Shown here in pieces: positions 8,694-16,128 of a stretch of DNA of 64,000 nucleotides; position 1 is the stretch's first letter, and each line of letters opens with the position of its first letter. The notes under the pieces are model-generated. The model saw nothing but the letters and a program-made list of their open reading frames with translations. It did no database searches and had not been told where the DNA came from. The DNA is from Pelagibacteraceae bacterium AG-319-F18 (lineage in GTDB: Bacteria; Pseudomonadota; Alphaproteobacteria; Pelagibacterales; Pelagibacteraceae). The stretch lies in assembly GCA_003283905.1 (NCBI GenBank), contig QBXA01000003.1, positions 1 through 64,000 on the forward strand, in the 5' to 3' direction. The position numbers and the translations under genes are program-made.

Positions 8694-9587
8694 TCATTTT
8701 AAATATTCTCTTTTTTTTGATAGTTTAAACCTTCTGTAAACTAGGATTAAAACTAGAAGTAAAAATACTGATCCAATCCTAAATTCTGTTCCTAAAATAT
8801 AATCTGCAAACTCTTCAAATACTCCTAAGCCCATTCCTGACATTGCAACACCAGGTAAATTTCCAAGACCTGCAACAATTACAATCATGAAGGATCTAAT
8901 CGTATAAGGAAGTCCCATATATGGGTGGATTGTGAAAGTTATAGATACCAATGCACCAGCAACACCACAAAGAGCAGCATTTATACCAAAAGTAGCTGCA
9001 TAAACTTTTTCTGTATCTACGCCTAAAATCTTTGCAGCTCGTGCATTTTGAGCTGTTGCTCTTATTGCACGACCAAGCTTAGATTTTTTCATGTAAATAA
9101 CTAAGCAAACTGCAAATAAAATACTTATAAATGCAGAAAATATTTTTGAATTTGGCAATACAACATTGCTATCAAACAACATAGTTGTTCCGTAACCAGA
9201 GTTTGCAAGAACTACGTCTGCACCAAATGCAAAGTTCATTAATTGCATGAAAAGAATACTTATTCCAAAAGTCGCTAAAATAGAGATAAACAAATCTCTA
9301 TCCACCACTTTATTAATTACAAGTTTATAAATTCCTATACCAACAAAATACATTATGATTGGAGCAACAATAACTCCCCATGCAGGATGTATTCCATAAA
9401 GATACATAAAGTATGCAATGTATCCTCCTAAAATAACCAGATCGCCTTGCGCAATATTTATGATATTCATTACTCCCCATTGAAGAGCCATACCATAAGC
9501 AATTAATGCAAATAAAATTCCAAGAAGAATACCGTCCAAACAAGCTTGAACAGTTATCATTGGGTATTGAAATACAAGAAAATCCAT
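8694..9587 (-). CDS. livH: Liv-type ABC transporter permease, LivH family (upstream set)
   Basis: 297-residue permease; pairs with the LivM protein encoded next. Marks of the family are WGVMNIINIAQGD near residue 32 and the coupling-loop segment LGRAIRATAQNARAAKILGVD near 171, including the alanine-rich stretch that contacts the ATPase. It is the first gene after the binding-protein gene, from which it is separated by a GC-rich hairpin, so its mRNA level is probably lower than that of the binding protein. Confidence 0.9.
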   Translation of the reverse strand: MDFLVFQYPMITVQACLDGILLGILFALIAYGMALQWGVMNIINIAQGDLVILGGYIAYFMYLYGIHPAWGVIVAPIIMYFVGIGIYKLVINKVVDRDLFISILATFGISILFMQLMNFAFGADVVLANSGYGTTMLFDSNVVLPNSKIFSAFISILFAVCLVIYMKKSKLGRAIRATAQNARAAKILGVDTEKVYAATFGINAALCGVAGALVSITFTIHPYMGLPYTIRSFMIVIVAGLGNLPGVAMSGMGLGVFEEFADYILGTEFRIGSVFLLLVLILVYRRFKLSKKREYLK

Positions 9588-9606
9588 AAAACTTTTTGGG
9601 TTATAT

Positions 9607-9636
9607 AAAAAAAAGCCCCCTATTACTAGGGGGCTT
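9607..9636 (-). terminator. Terminator-like hairpin between binding protein and livH
   Basis: Read on the minus strand, an 8-base stem AAGCCCCC pairs with GGGGGCTT around an 8-base loop and is followed by a run of eight T. It lies just after the binding-protein stop codon and before livH. It has the form of an intrinsic terminator; in this position it is likely leaky, and it may also protect the binding-protein mRNA from 3' decay. Confidence 0.8.
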
Positions 9637-9648
9637 GATTATTTTATT

Positions 9649-10887
9649 TTATCTTTCAGACCACTTTGGCACAGGATGTATCAACTTAGCTGAAGCCCAT
9701 TTTAGAGGAGCAACAACTTTGTTTTCACATTTTCCTGCAGCATCACACATAACTTGGAATAATACCATTGGCTTAGAGACATTTTGACCGCCTGGAGCAA
9801 ATTTTATATTTCCATAAAAAGTTTGCATATCAGTAGCAGCAAGAGCATCTCTTACTTTCTTTTGATCGAAAGAATTTGCTCTTTCAAAAGCATCTTTGAA
9901 AACCAATAAAGCAGCTGAAGATTCTGCTGCTTGATATGGAGGTGCATATCCAAACATTTTGTTAAAATCTGCATCATATGTCATACCATCTTTAAAGAAG
10001 TTATCTTTATAAGTTAGTGTTTTGTGCCATTGAGAAGCACATAAAGCATATTGAGAATTTTTACCATGTTGTTTAGATAGTTTCGCAGCATCACAGTGTG
10101 TCATTGCTAACATTGGAACATCAACTTTCATCTCAGCGATTTGTCTGATTGCAGTTAATGCACCTTTAGTATGACCCGATACTACTAAAACATCTGGCTT
10201 CATTTGTTTAACTTTTACTAAAGTTGCTGCCATGTCATTTAGTTCTTTTGGCAATTTATCGTCAATAACCTTTGTAGAACCAGTTTCTTTAATAGCATCC
10301 AAAATACCTAATCTAACATCTTGTGAAAAAGCATCTTGTTCAAAAGCCATTGCAACTTTAACTCCTTTGCCGCCATTTAATTCAACAGCAGTTTTAATTG
10401 CTACATCAAGATATAAGTTAGCTGGAGCCAATACTGCAAAGAGATATTTGTATCCTTTTGTAAACAAAGATCTAGAAGCACCATTCGCTTCTACCATTGG
10501 AACACCATATTTTTCGGTAACTGGAGCCATAGCTTTAGTTAATCCTGAGCTGTATGGTCCAAGCATGAATTGAACACCATCTTGGCTTATTAATCTTTCT
10601 GCTAGTTGAGCTGCTCTTTTTGGGTTTGATTCATCGTCATAGTATATGATTTCAAACTTATAAGTTTTTCCACCAACTTTAATACCACCCATGCTATTAA
10701 TTCTATCAACGGCCATGTTATAACCATTTTGAGTATGAACACCATTAGAAGAGTATTTACCAGTTAGTGAAACAGCAGCACCTAAAACAATCTTATTTCC
10801 AACAACTTTTGCAAAAGAAGTTGCTGACATAGAGAATAAAATTGCTACTGCAGAAATAAAACTTAATATTATTTTAGTTAATCTCAT
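9649..10887 (-). CDS. Periplasmic substrate-binding protein of the Liv-type transporter
   Basis: 412-residue binding protein of the LivK / Peripla_BP_6 type. A Sec signal peptide covers residues 1-26 (ends SFA, cleavage before KVVGN). The mature part opens with IVLGAAVSLTGKYSS, typical for this family's ligand site, followed by NGYNMAVDRIN and later YDDESNPKRAAQLAERLI. It captures the solute in the periplasm and delivers it to LivH/LivM. The ligand could be a branched-chain or other amino acid, an amide or a related compound; I cannot choose. A ribosome binding site AAAGGAAA precedes the ATG and a promoter candidate lies about 60 bases upstream. Confidence 0.9.
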   Translation of the reverse strand: MRLTKIILSFISAVAILFSMSATSFAKVVGNKIVLGAAVSLTGKYSSNGVHTQNGYNMAVDRINSMGGIKVGGKTYKFEIIYYDDESNPKRAAQLAERLISQDGVQFMLGPYSSGLTKAMAPVTEKYGVPMVEANGASRSLFTKGYKYLFAVLAPANLYLDVAIKTAVELNGGKGVKVAMAFEQDAFSQDVRLGILDAIKETGSTKVIDDKLPKELNDMAATLVKVKQMKPDVLVVSGHTKGALTAIRQIAEMKVDVPMLAMTHCDAAKLSKQHGKNSQYALCASQWHKTLTYKDNFFKDGMTYDADFNKMFGYAPPYQAAESSAALLVFKDAFERANSFDQKKVRDALAATDMQTFYGNIKFAPGGQNVSKPMVLFQVMCDAAGKCENKVVAPLKWASAKLIHPVPKWSER

Positions 10888-10943
10888 TTTTATTTCCTTT
10901 AGTTATTAATTAATTAATTGTTGTTTGATTAAACTATTATTTG

Positions 10944-10972
10944 ATTAAAAAAACAACATACTGATTGTGCAA
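10944..10972 (-). promoter_or_regulatory. Candidate sigma-70 promoter of the liv/azl/glaH gene run
   Basis: On the minus strand TTGCAC (-35) is followed after 17 bases by TTTAAT (-10), upstream of the binding-protein gene, giving a leader of about 50 bases with a good AAAGGA ribosome binding site. In AT-rich DNA chance matches are common, but spacing and position are both right. As most gene gaps downstream are short, this could drive up to 13 genes. Confidence 0.5.
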
Positions 10973-10989
10973 TTGACGCATGCTAAATA

Positions 10990-11604
10990 TTAATATTGCT
11001 GAGTAATTAAGATAATTATTGCTATTGTAATTAAAACACACGCTGAAATTGTGTTTATTATTTTAGGATTAGCTTTTAACCAAACTATTAATTTATTTGC
11101 AAGAATTGCATAAGCAATAAGAGATAAAAAATCTAAAACAACATAAGTTGTAATTAAAATTAAGAATTGAATAATATAATTAGAATTAAAATCTATAAAC
11201 TGAGGAAAAATAAAAGGAAAAAACATCCAAGCCTTTGGACTTGTTCCAGCAACTAAAAATCCATCTTTAAAAAAAGAAAATAAACTTTTTGATGAAATAT
11301 TATCCGAACTTACATCCTTAGGTTTTGATTTGTAAAGATCGTACGCAAGATATAAAATATAAATTACCCCAACCCATTTAAAAATATTTAAAAAGTTTGG
11401 ATTATCAGAAAAAAAAGAGCCTATTACAAAAATTACTAAGGTTGCTTGAATAAAGTTTGCAGTAATATCTCCTAATGCGGTCCAAATACATTTTTTAACA
11501 CCATAATTCATAGAATAAGAAATGATCACAATTCGAGGTGTTCCAGGAGTTATAAATAAAAACAGTATTATTTGTAAAAATAGGAAATAATTTAAGGGGT
11601 ACAT
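10990..11604 (-). CDS. LysE/RhtB family amino acid exporter
   Basis: 204-residue inner-membrane protein with about six hydrophobic segments. The family hallmark is the N-terminal ITPGTPRIVIISYSMNYG, corresponding to PGP-x-x-x-V and G-x-x-x-G of LysE/RhtB proteins, and later GTSPKAWMFF near residue 118, which matches the second conserved block. It should export an amino acid or a derivative. Its start codon lies 9 bases after an inverted repeat that could fold in its leader; no clear ribosome binding site is visible. Confidence 0.85.
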   Translation of the reverse strand: MYPLNYFLFLQIILFLFITPGTPRIVIISYSMNYGVKKCIWTALGDITANFIQATLVIFVIGSFFSDNPNFLNIFKWVGVIYILYLAYDLYKSKPKDVSSDNISSKSLFSFFKDGFLVAGTSPKAWMFFPFIFPQFIDFNSNYIIQFLILITTYVVLDFLSLIAYAILANKLIVWLKANPKIINTISACVLITIAIIILITQQY

Positions 11605-11613
11605 TTTAAGGAA

Positions 11614-11660
11614 GATAGTCCAAAAAAACCGGGAGCTAAAGATGGCTAAGATGGACTATC
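11614..11660. promoter_or_regulatory. Perfect 9-base inverted repeat in the lysE / DUF2805 divergent spacer
   Basis: GATAGTCCA at 11614-11622 and TGGACTATC at 11652-11660 are exact inverted repeats enclosing 29 bases. On the minus strand the enclosed part contains CATCTTAGC and CATCTTTAGC in tandem, then CCCGG and a T run. The outer stem ends 9 bases before the lysE ATG, and the element is 64 bases before the plus-strand gene. It may be a leader RNA fold or an operator. No known riboswitch was recognised. Confidence 0.5.
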
Positions 11661-11724
11661 AAATATCATAATATCATGTTCTAAAAAAAATGCATTAATC
11701 TTTTTTTTTAAATATAAAGGGTTT

Positions 11725-12021
11725 ATGAAAAAAAAAAGTCACACCCTCATAACTAAGGTTAAAAATCCAGAGCCAAATGTAGATGACCCAGATTGGATAA
11801 TTTGGGCTGCCTGGGCTGATCGGATCACTTTTGAGGAAATAGAAAAAAAGACTGGTAAGACAGAATCTGAAGTTATTAAGGTTATGCGAAGATCTGTAAA
11901 TCCTACTTCCTTCAGATTGTGGAGAAAAAGAATAAATCAAAAAAGTATAAAACACAGAAAAAAATTTGAATATTCTAGAAAAGAAATAACTAGTAAAATT
12001 AAAAAAGGTGATTATTTATAA
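11725..12021 (+). CDS. DUF2805 / TIGR03643 family small protein
   Basis: 98-residue basic protein of unknown function. It shows the family pattern: a helix-turn-helix-like stretch IIWAAWADRITFEEIEKKTG (residues 25-44), then SEVIKVMRR and SFRLWRKR, then KHRKKF. The arrangement resembles a small DNA-binding domain, but its role is not established. Only three bases separate it from grxC, so the two are co-transcribed; the pairing suggests a redox-related setting but proves nothing. Confidence 0.8.
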   Translation: MKKKSHTLITKVKNPEPNVDDPDWIIWAAWADRITFEEIEKKTGKTESEVIKVMRRSVNPTSFRLWRKRINQKSIKHRKKFEYSRKEITSKIKKGDYL

Positions 12022-12024
12022 GTC

Positions 12025-12279
12025 ATGAAATCAATTACCATTTATACAGGACCTCTTTGTAATTACTGTGATGCAGCAAAAAGATTATTAACTAGAAATA
12101 ATGCGCCTTATAATGAAATTAATATTGCAACTGTTGATGGTGCTATGGATGAGATGATTAAAAAAGCTAATGGTAAAAGAACAATTCCTCAAATATTTTT
12201 TGATGATGAACACATTGGTGGTTACGATGAAGTTAGAGCTTTAGAAAAAGAAAATAAGCTTCAAGATCTTTTAAAATAA
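12025..12279 (+). CDS. grxC: Glutaredoxin 3
   Basis: 84-residue glutaredoxin, the usual length. The dithiol active site CNYC is at residues 12-15; the cis-proline TIP motif (RTIPQIF) and the glutathione-binding GGYDEVR follow in the expected order. It reduces protein disulfides or mixed disulfides with glutathione in the cytoplasm. It ends 2 bases from the stop codon of the convergent exported-protein gene, with no terminator between. Confidence 0.95.
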   Translation: MKSITIYTGPLCNYCDAAKRLLTRNNAPYNEINIATVDGAMDEMIKKANGKRTIPQIFFDDEHIGGYDEVRALEKENKLQDLLK

Positions 12280-12281
12280 AA

Positions 12282-13010
12282 TTAATCTATAACTGTTGCA
12301 GTAACGTCAGGTTTTGCTCCATATAAACCTTGTGAAGCTCCAATAGTAGCCGCACAACCTCCTGATGTCCCAACATAACCTAAAGCACCAGATGTTCCAA
12401 ATGCAAGTTTAAGCGAAGGTATTTTTCCAGTTTTAAGCTGTATTGCTTTTGTAAAAGCTCCTCTATATTGAAAATATTCGTCAGTAGCATTTACTACTCC
12501 ATCGGCCTGGGCTGTTCCAGTTCCATCACCTGCACTAATACTATTTATTTCATCTCCTAAACCGCTACCAACCATTGCCATATACATTGTGACTTCAGCT
12601 AAATCACCAGAAGAAGTGCTTCCAACTGTATTTTTAGCAATATTACCACTATTAGATACCGTGTAGCAAGTTTGTGAGCCATCGCTAACAGAACCTTTAA
12701 TGGTAACTGCTCTTTTCATTGTAACTTGATAGTAAGTATAAGTTTTACCAAACGCAAGTTTTGTAAAATCTCCATAACTTGCTGCGGCAACTCCTGCTGA
12801 AGTACTTGCAATATCTATTAATCCTGAGTCACCTGAGCCTACTACTAAAGGATTTAAACAGTTGGCAGTAGTACTGCCAGTTTCACACAATTCTAAATAT
12901 GTCATTGTAATTTTGTAAGAAGTTGCTTCGCCTGCAGTTTGCACAGCAAAAGCACTTTTTGTAATTAATATTGAGAATATCAAAAATAGTATTAATTTAA
13001 TTTTTTTCAT
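12282..13010 (-). CDS. Exported protein of unknown function, partner of the inverse autotransporter barrel
   Basis: 242 residues with a clear Sec signal peptide (residues 1-22, lysines then a hydrophobic core, ending SAFA before VQTAGE). The mature part is rich in Gly, Ser, Thr and Ala, predicted mainly beta, with four cysteines (near residues 42, 50, 118 and 219) that could form two disulfides. Segments such as SYKITMTYLELCETG and TYTYYQVTMKRA look like beta strands. I recognise no domain. The gene begins 2 bases after the stop of the barrel gene, so the two are almost certainly co-translated; it may be a cell-surface or periplasmic partner, or the cargo, of that barrel. Confidence 0.75.
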   Translation of the reverse strand: MKKIKLILFLIFSILITKSAFAVQTAGEATSYKITMTYLELCETGSTTANCLNPLVVGSGDSGLIDIASTSAGVAAASYGDFTKLAFGKTYTYYQVTMKRAVTIKGSVSDGSQTCYTVSNSGNIAKNTVGSTSSGDLAEVTMYMAMVGSGLGDEINSISAGDGTGTAQADGVVNATDEYFQYRGAFTKAIQLKTGKIPSLKLAFGTSGALGYVGTSGGCAATIGASQGLYGAKPDVTATVID

Positions 13011-13012
13011 AA

Positions 13013-13855
13013 TTATTTACTTGTTATAATAATTGATCCTTGTACTTCTATAGTCAAATTATTATTTCTTTTAACCTTTTCTTTTAATTTTTTTTGAACA
13101 TTTTCTTTTTCAAATGCCACGTTTGAGAATCCATCTTTCATTGATTTTCCATCTCCTCTAGGGGGATAAACAAAAGTTAATTTAGAAGTAAATTCGTCAT
13201 CTACCCCTGAATTATCACTCATATCATTTTTAAGTTCTAACTGAACAGACGGTGATAAATATGCTTCTAACGCTAAACTATTTCCTTCTGTATCACTAGA
13301 AGCTTTTTCGTTTTCCCATGAATAATTTTCCCAATTAATTTTTGCCCATGGAGCATAAGGTATTTGTGAGGCAAGATTGATTGTATAGCCTGTTAAGACT
13401 TGCTCTTCAGTACTTTTGTGAACTTCCATATTGGTAATTTTATGATAACTATTTGCGGTAAGATCAAGATTGGCACCTTTTAACTCAAAACCAACACTAC
13501 CTCTTTGATGTCCTGCGTTAAAATCATTATCTAAAAATAAATTGACACCTACAACATTAGATTTGTCGTGAGACAATTTTCTATAGCCAAGTCCTATATT
13601 TCCAATTAGTCTATTATGTCCATTTGTTTCTTGAGTATGTAAACTAAACTGAGTAAATAAATTTGAATTGTTAGTTGATTCAATATCCCTCAAAGCTAAA
13701 ATTTCAATATCAGGATTGTCATCTTCATTAATTTGAATTGAAGCCTCTGTTAAACCTTCACCTGGTATTAAATTATTAAAAAATTCTGATACATCTTTTG
13801 CATAAGAATTTGAAAAAAATAATAAAACAAAGATATAAATAAATAATCTTTTCAT
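13013..13855 (-). CDS. Inverse autotransporter (intimin/invasin-type) beta-barrel without a passenger
   Basis: 280 residues. The signal peptide is residues 1-19 (ends SYA before KDVSEF). From about residue 65 the sequence follows the inverse-autotransporter barrel pattern: FTQFSLHTQ, NIGLGYRKL, VGVNLFLDND, HQRGSVGFELKG, LTANSYHKI. It ends with EKVKRNNNLTIEV, which resembles the RNNNIVLEY segment closing the barrel-and-linker region in intimin and invasin. In those proteins a long Ig-like passenger follows; here the protein stops about 10 residues later. It should insert in the outer membrane. An exported protein of unknown function is encoded 2 bases downstream. Confidence 0.78.
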   Translation of the reverse strand: MKRLFIYIFVLLFFSNSYAKDVSEFFNNLIPGEGLTEASIQINEDDNPDIEILALRDIESTNNSNLFTQFSLHTQETNGHNRLIGNIGLGYRKLSHDKSNVVGVNLFLDNDFNAGHQRGSVGFELKGANLDLTANSYHKITNMEVHKSTEEQVLTGYTINLASQIPYAPWAKINWENYSWENEKASSDTEGNSLALEAYLSPSVQLELKNDMSDNSGVDDEFTSKLTFVYPPRGDGKSMKDGFSNVAFEKENVQKKLKEKVKRNNNLTIEVQGSIIITSK

Positions 13856-13905
13856 AACAAATTAAAAAATAAATTACCTTTATAAAAAAGTAAAGAGAAA
13901 CAAAT

Positions 13906-14280
13906 TCAACTTTTAGGCTTAAAAATCAAGCAAACACCATTATTACAATATCTTTTTCCTGTTGGTTCTGGTCCATCTTCAAATATATGGCCATGATGAC
14001 CTCCACATTTTTTACAATGATATTCTGTTCTAGCATAACCCATCAAATGATCTGTTTTTGTTTCAAATACATCTGGCAGAGACTCATAAAATGAAGGCCA
14101 TCCAGATCCACTTTCATACTTTGTTTTAGAATCAAATAATTTTTCTCCGCAATTAGCACAATGAAAACTTCCTTCTCTTTTTTCATGATTTAATTCACTT
14201 GTACCAGCCATTTCGGTTCCATCTTCAAATAAAACTACTTTTTGTTCTTTAGTTAAATTTGGGTTAATTTTTTTAGTCAT
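13906..14280 (-). CDS. msrB: Peptide-methionine (R)-S-oxide reductase
   Basis: 124-residue MsrB, which repairs the R form of oxidised methionine. It has two zinc-binding CxxC pairs (C41/C44 and C89/C92), the SGSGWPSF block at 58-65, and GGHHGHIFEDGP before the catalytic cysteine C112 in KRYCNN. A further cysteine at 117 is unusual but not a substitute for the catalytic one. No signal peptide is seen, so it is probably cytoplasmic. It lies 50 bases upstream of the barrel gene. Confidence 0.95.
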   Translation of the reverse strand: MTKKINPNLTKEQKVVLFEDGTEMAGTSELNHEKREGSFHCANCGEKLFDSKTKYESGSGWPSFYESLPDVFETKTDHLMGYARTEYHCKKCGGHHGHIFEDGPEPTGKRYCNNGVCLIFKPKS

Positions 14281-14282
14281 AT

Positions 14283-15233
14283 CTATTTTAAAACTCTTAT
14301 TGGTTTACCATTTACACAAGCTTCTAGATCTTCGATCATTTGATTATAGAAAATATTGTAATTTTCTGCAGTTACGTAACCAATATGTGGGGTTAATAAT
14401 GCATTTGGTAAAAATCTTAATTTATTATTTTCTGGTAAAGGTTCTTTTTCATAAACATCAAGACCAGCTCCCGCAATTACATTTGTTGATAATGCTATAA
14501 TTAAATCATCTTCATTAATAATTGGTCCTCTTGAAGTGTTAATTAAAAATGCTGTTTTTTTCATTTTATCTAGTTCTTTTAATGTAATGCAGTCTTTATA
14601 TCTTTCTCCACCTTGTACGTGGATTGAAACAACATCAGAATTTTGTATCAAATCATCTTTACTGCATGGTAAAACATCAAGTTCTTTACATGTATCTAAA
14701 TTTAGATTTTCACTCCAAGCCATAACTTGCATCCCAAAAGCTTTACCTATTTTAACCACTTGCGACCCTACTCTTCCAAGGCCAATTAAACCTAAAACTT
14801 TACCTTTCAATTCAACACCAATAGTAGTTTGCCAATATCCCTGATACATATTATCAAATTCTTCTTTAAAATTTCTAGCCAAACCTAAAATAAGAGCCCA
14901 AGTTAACTCGGGAGTTGGATTGATATTTATTTCTGTTCCACAAACAATAATTTTTCTTTTTTTTGCAGCCTCAAGATCAATGGATTTATTTCTCAATCCA
15001 CTAGTAATTATAAATTTTAAGTCATTTAAATTATCTATTAAATTTTTCGATATAGGAGTTCTCTCTCTCATAATCAAAAGAGCTTCAAAGTCTGCTAATT
15101 GTTCAATTGTATCAGCCTCATCTAAAAAAGGTTCACTAAAAATTTTAAATTCATATTTTCCTGATAATTTTTCTAAATTTACCAATTGATGAGAAACATT
15201 TTGATAATCGTCTAATATTGCAACTTTAAGCAT
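14283..15233 (-). CDS. D-isomer-specific 2-hydroxyacid dehydrogenase
   Basis: 316 residues from the ATG at 15233, which overlaps the stop of the EamA gene (ATGCTTAA); an upstream ATG at 15284 would extend it back into that gene and adds nothing family-like. The NAD-binding motif GLGRVG is at 151-156. The catalytic triad of the family is present: R235 (NTSRGP), E264 (VYEKEP) and H283 (LTPHIG). It interconverts a 2-oxo acid and a D-2-hydroxy acid; related enzymes include glyoxylate/hydroxypyruvate reductase and phosphoglycerate dehydrogenase, but no regulatory ACT domain is present. Exact substrate unknown. Confidence 0.85.
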   Translation of the reverse strand: MLKVAILDDYQNVSHQLVNLEKLSGKYEFKIFSEPFLDEADTIEQLADFEALLIMRERTPISKNLIDNLNDLKFIITSGLRNKSIDLEAAKKRKIIVCGTEININPTPELTWALILGLARNFKEEFDNMYQGYWQTTIGVELKGKVLGLIGLGRVGSQVVKIGKAFGMQVMAWSENLNLDTCKELDVLPCSKDDLIQNSDVVSIHVQGGERYKDCITLKELDKMKKTAFLINTSRGPIINEDDLIIALSTNVIAGAGLDVYEKEPLPENNKLRFLPNALLTPHIGYVTAENYNIFYNQMIEDLEACVNGKPIRVLK

Positions 15234-16128
15234 TTTTAACTTTCTTATTTGATAATAAAATTCCTGAAATAATAAAACAAGCACCTAAGATATGATAAAA
15301 CATAAATTTTTCATTAAAAAAAATCATGGCCATTATGGCACTTATGATTGGCATCAAATGTAAAAACACACCAGATCGATTTGCTCCTATCATAGATATA
15401 CCTTTAATCCATAATATAAATGAAGCTAAACCAGGAAGCAAAACAACATATGATAAAATTAAAATGAATGGTATATCAAGGTTAATTCTAAAGCCAACTT
15501 GATACTCAATGAAATAAACTGGGATTAAAAAAATTAAACCAAAAGAAATAACTACTTGCAGTAAGCTAATTTGAGACAATTCATATTTTTGTCTTTTTAA
15601 TAAAGTTGAGTATAGCGCCCAAGAAAACATAGCGACTACCATTGTGATATCGCCCTTATTAAAATCTAAATTTTTTAAAATTTGAAAATTAGCTTTAGTA
15701 ATAATGATAGTTACACCTAAAAATGAAAGTATTACACCAATTATTTGAAATACATTTGTTTTTTCGATTTTTAAAATCGATGAAAAAAACATAATCATTA
15801 CTGGAATTGTGGATATCATCAAAACTCCACTTATAACCTGAGTAAAATTTAACGAATAATAAACAATAGAATTAAAAATTGTGATGCTCGTGACACCTAA
15901 AACTATAAATAATTTATAATTTTGAACTATATATTTTTTTTTTTTAATAATTTCAGGAAGAGTAAATGGTGCTAGAATTAACCAAGCAAAAAACCAACGA
16001 TAAAAATTAAGAGAAAATGGAGGCACTTCATAAAGACTTGCAAATTTTCCAACAATAAAATTACCTGCCCAAAAAGTAACTGTTAATAATAAAAAAATAT
16101 AAGCAAGAAAGTTAGATTCTTTTTTCAC
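15226..16128 (-). CDS. EamA/DMT superfamily transporter
   Basis: 300-residue inner-membrane protein with about ten hydrophobic helices in two EamA repeats. The first repeat shows FWAGNFIVGK near residue 20 and NFYRWFFAW near 44; the second begins near residue 155 with MVVAMFSWALYSTL and ends with FFNEKFMFYHILGACFIISG. Such proteins usually export amino acids or other metabolites. It overlaps the dehydrogenase gene by 8 bases and abuts the DadA-like gene, suggesting one unit for amino or oxo acid turnover. Confidence 0.88.
   Translation of the reverse strand: MKKESNFLAYIFLLLTVTFWAGNFIVGKFASLYEVPPFSLNFYRWFFAWLILAPFTLPEIIKKKKYIVQNYKLFIVLGVTSITIFNSIVYYSLNFTQVISGVLMISTIPVMIMFFSSILKIEKTNVFQIIGVILSFLGVTIIITKANFQILKNLDFNKGDITMVVAMFSWALYSTLLKRQKYELSQISLLQVVISFGLIFLIPVYFIEYQVGFRINLDIPFILILSYVVLLPGLASFILWIKGISMIGANRSGVFLHLMPIISAIMAMIFFNEKFMFYHILGACFIISGILLSNKKVKNA

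Noticed and set aside
11614-11660. SAM-II/SAM-V or glycine riboswitch
   Set aside because: The element is short and hairpin-like, and the motifs I know for these riboswitches are not present in the right order.
12282-13855. Frameshifted remnant of a single intimin-like gene
   Set aside because: The downstream gene starts with a complete signal peptide and its own ATG, and the barrel gene ends cleanly at the family's domain boundary.
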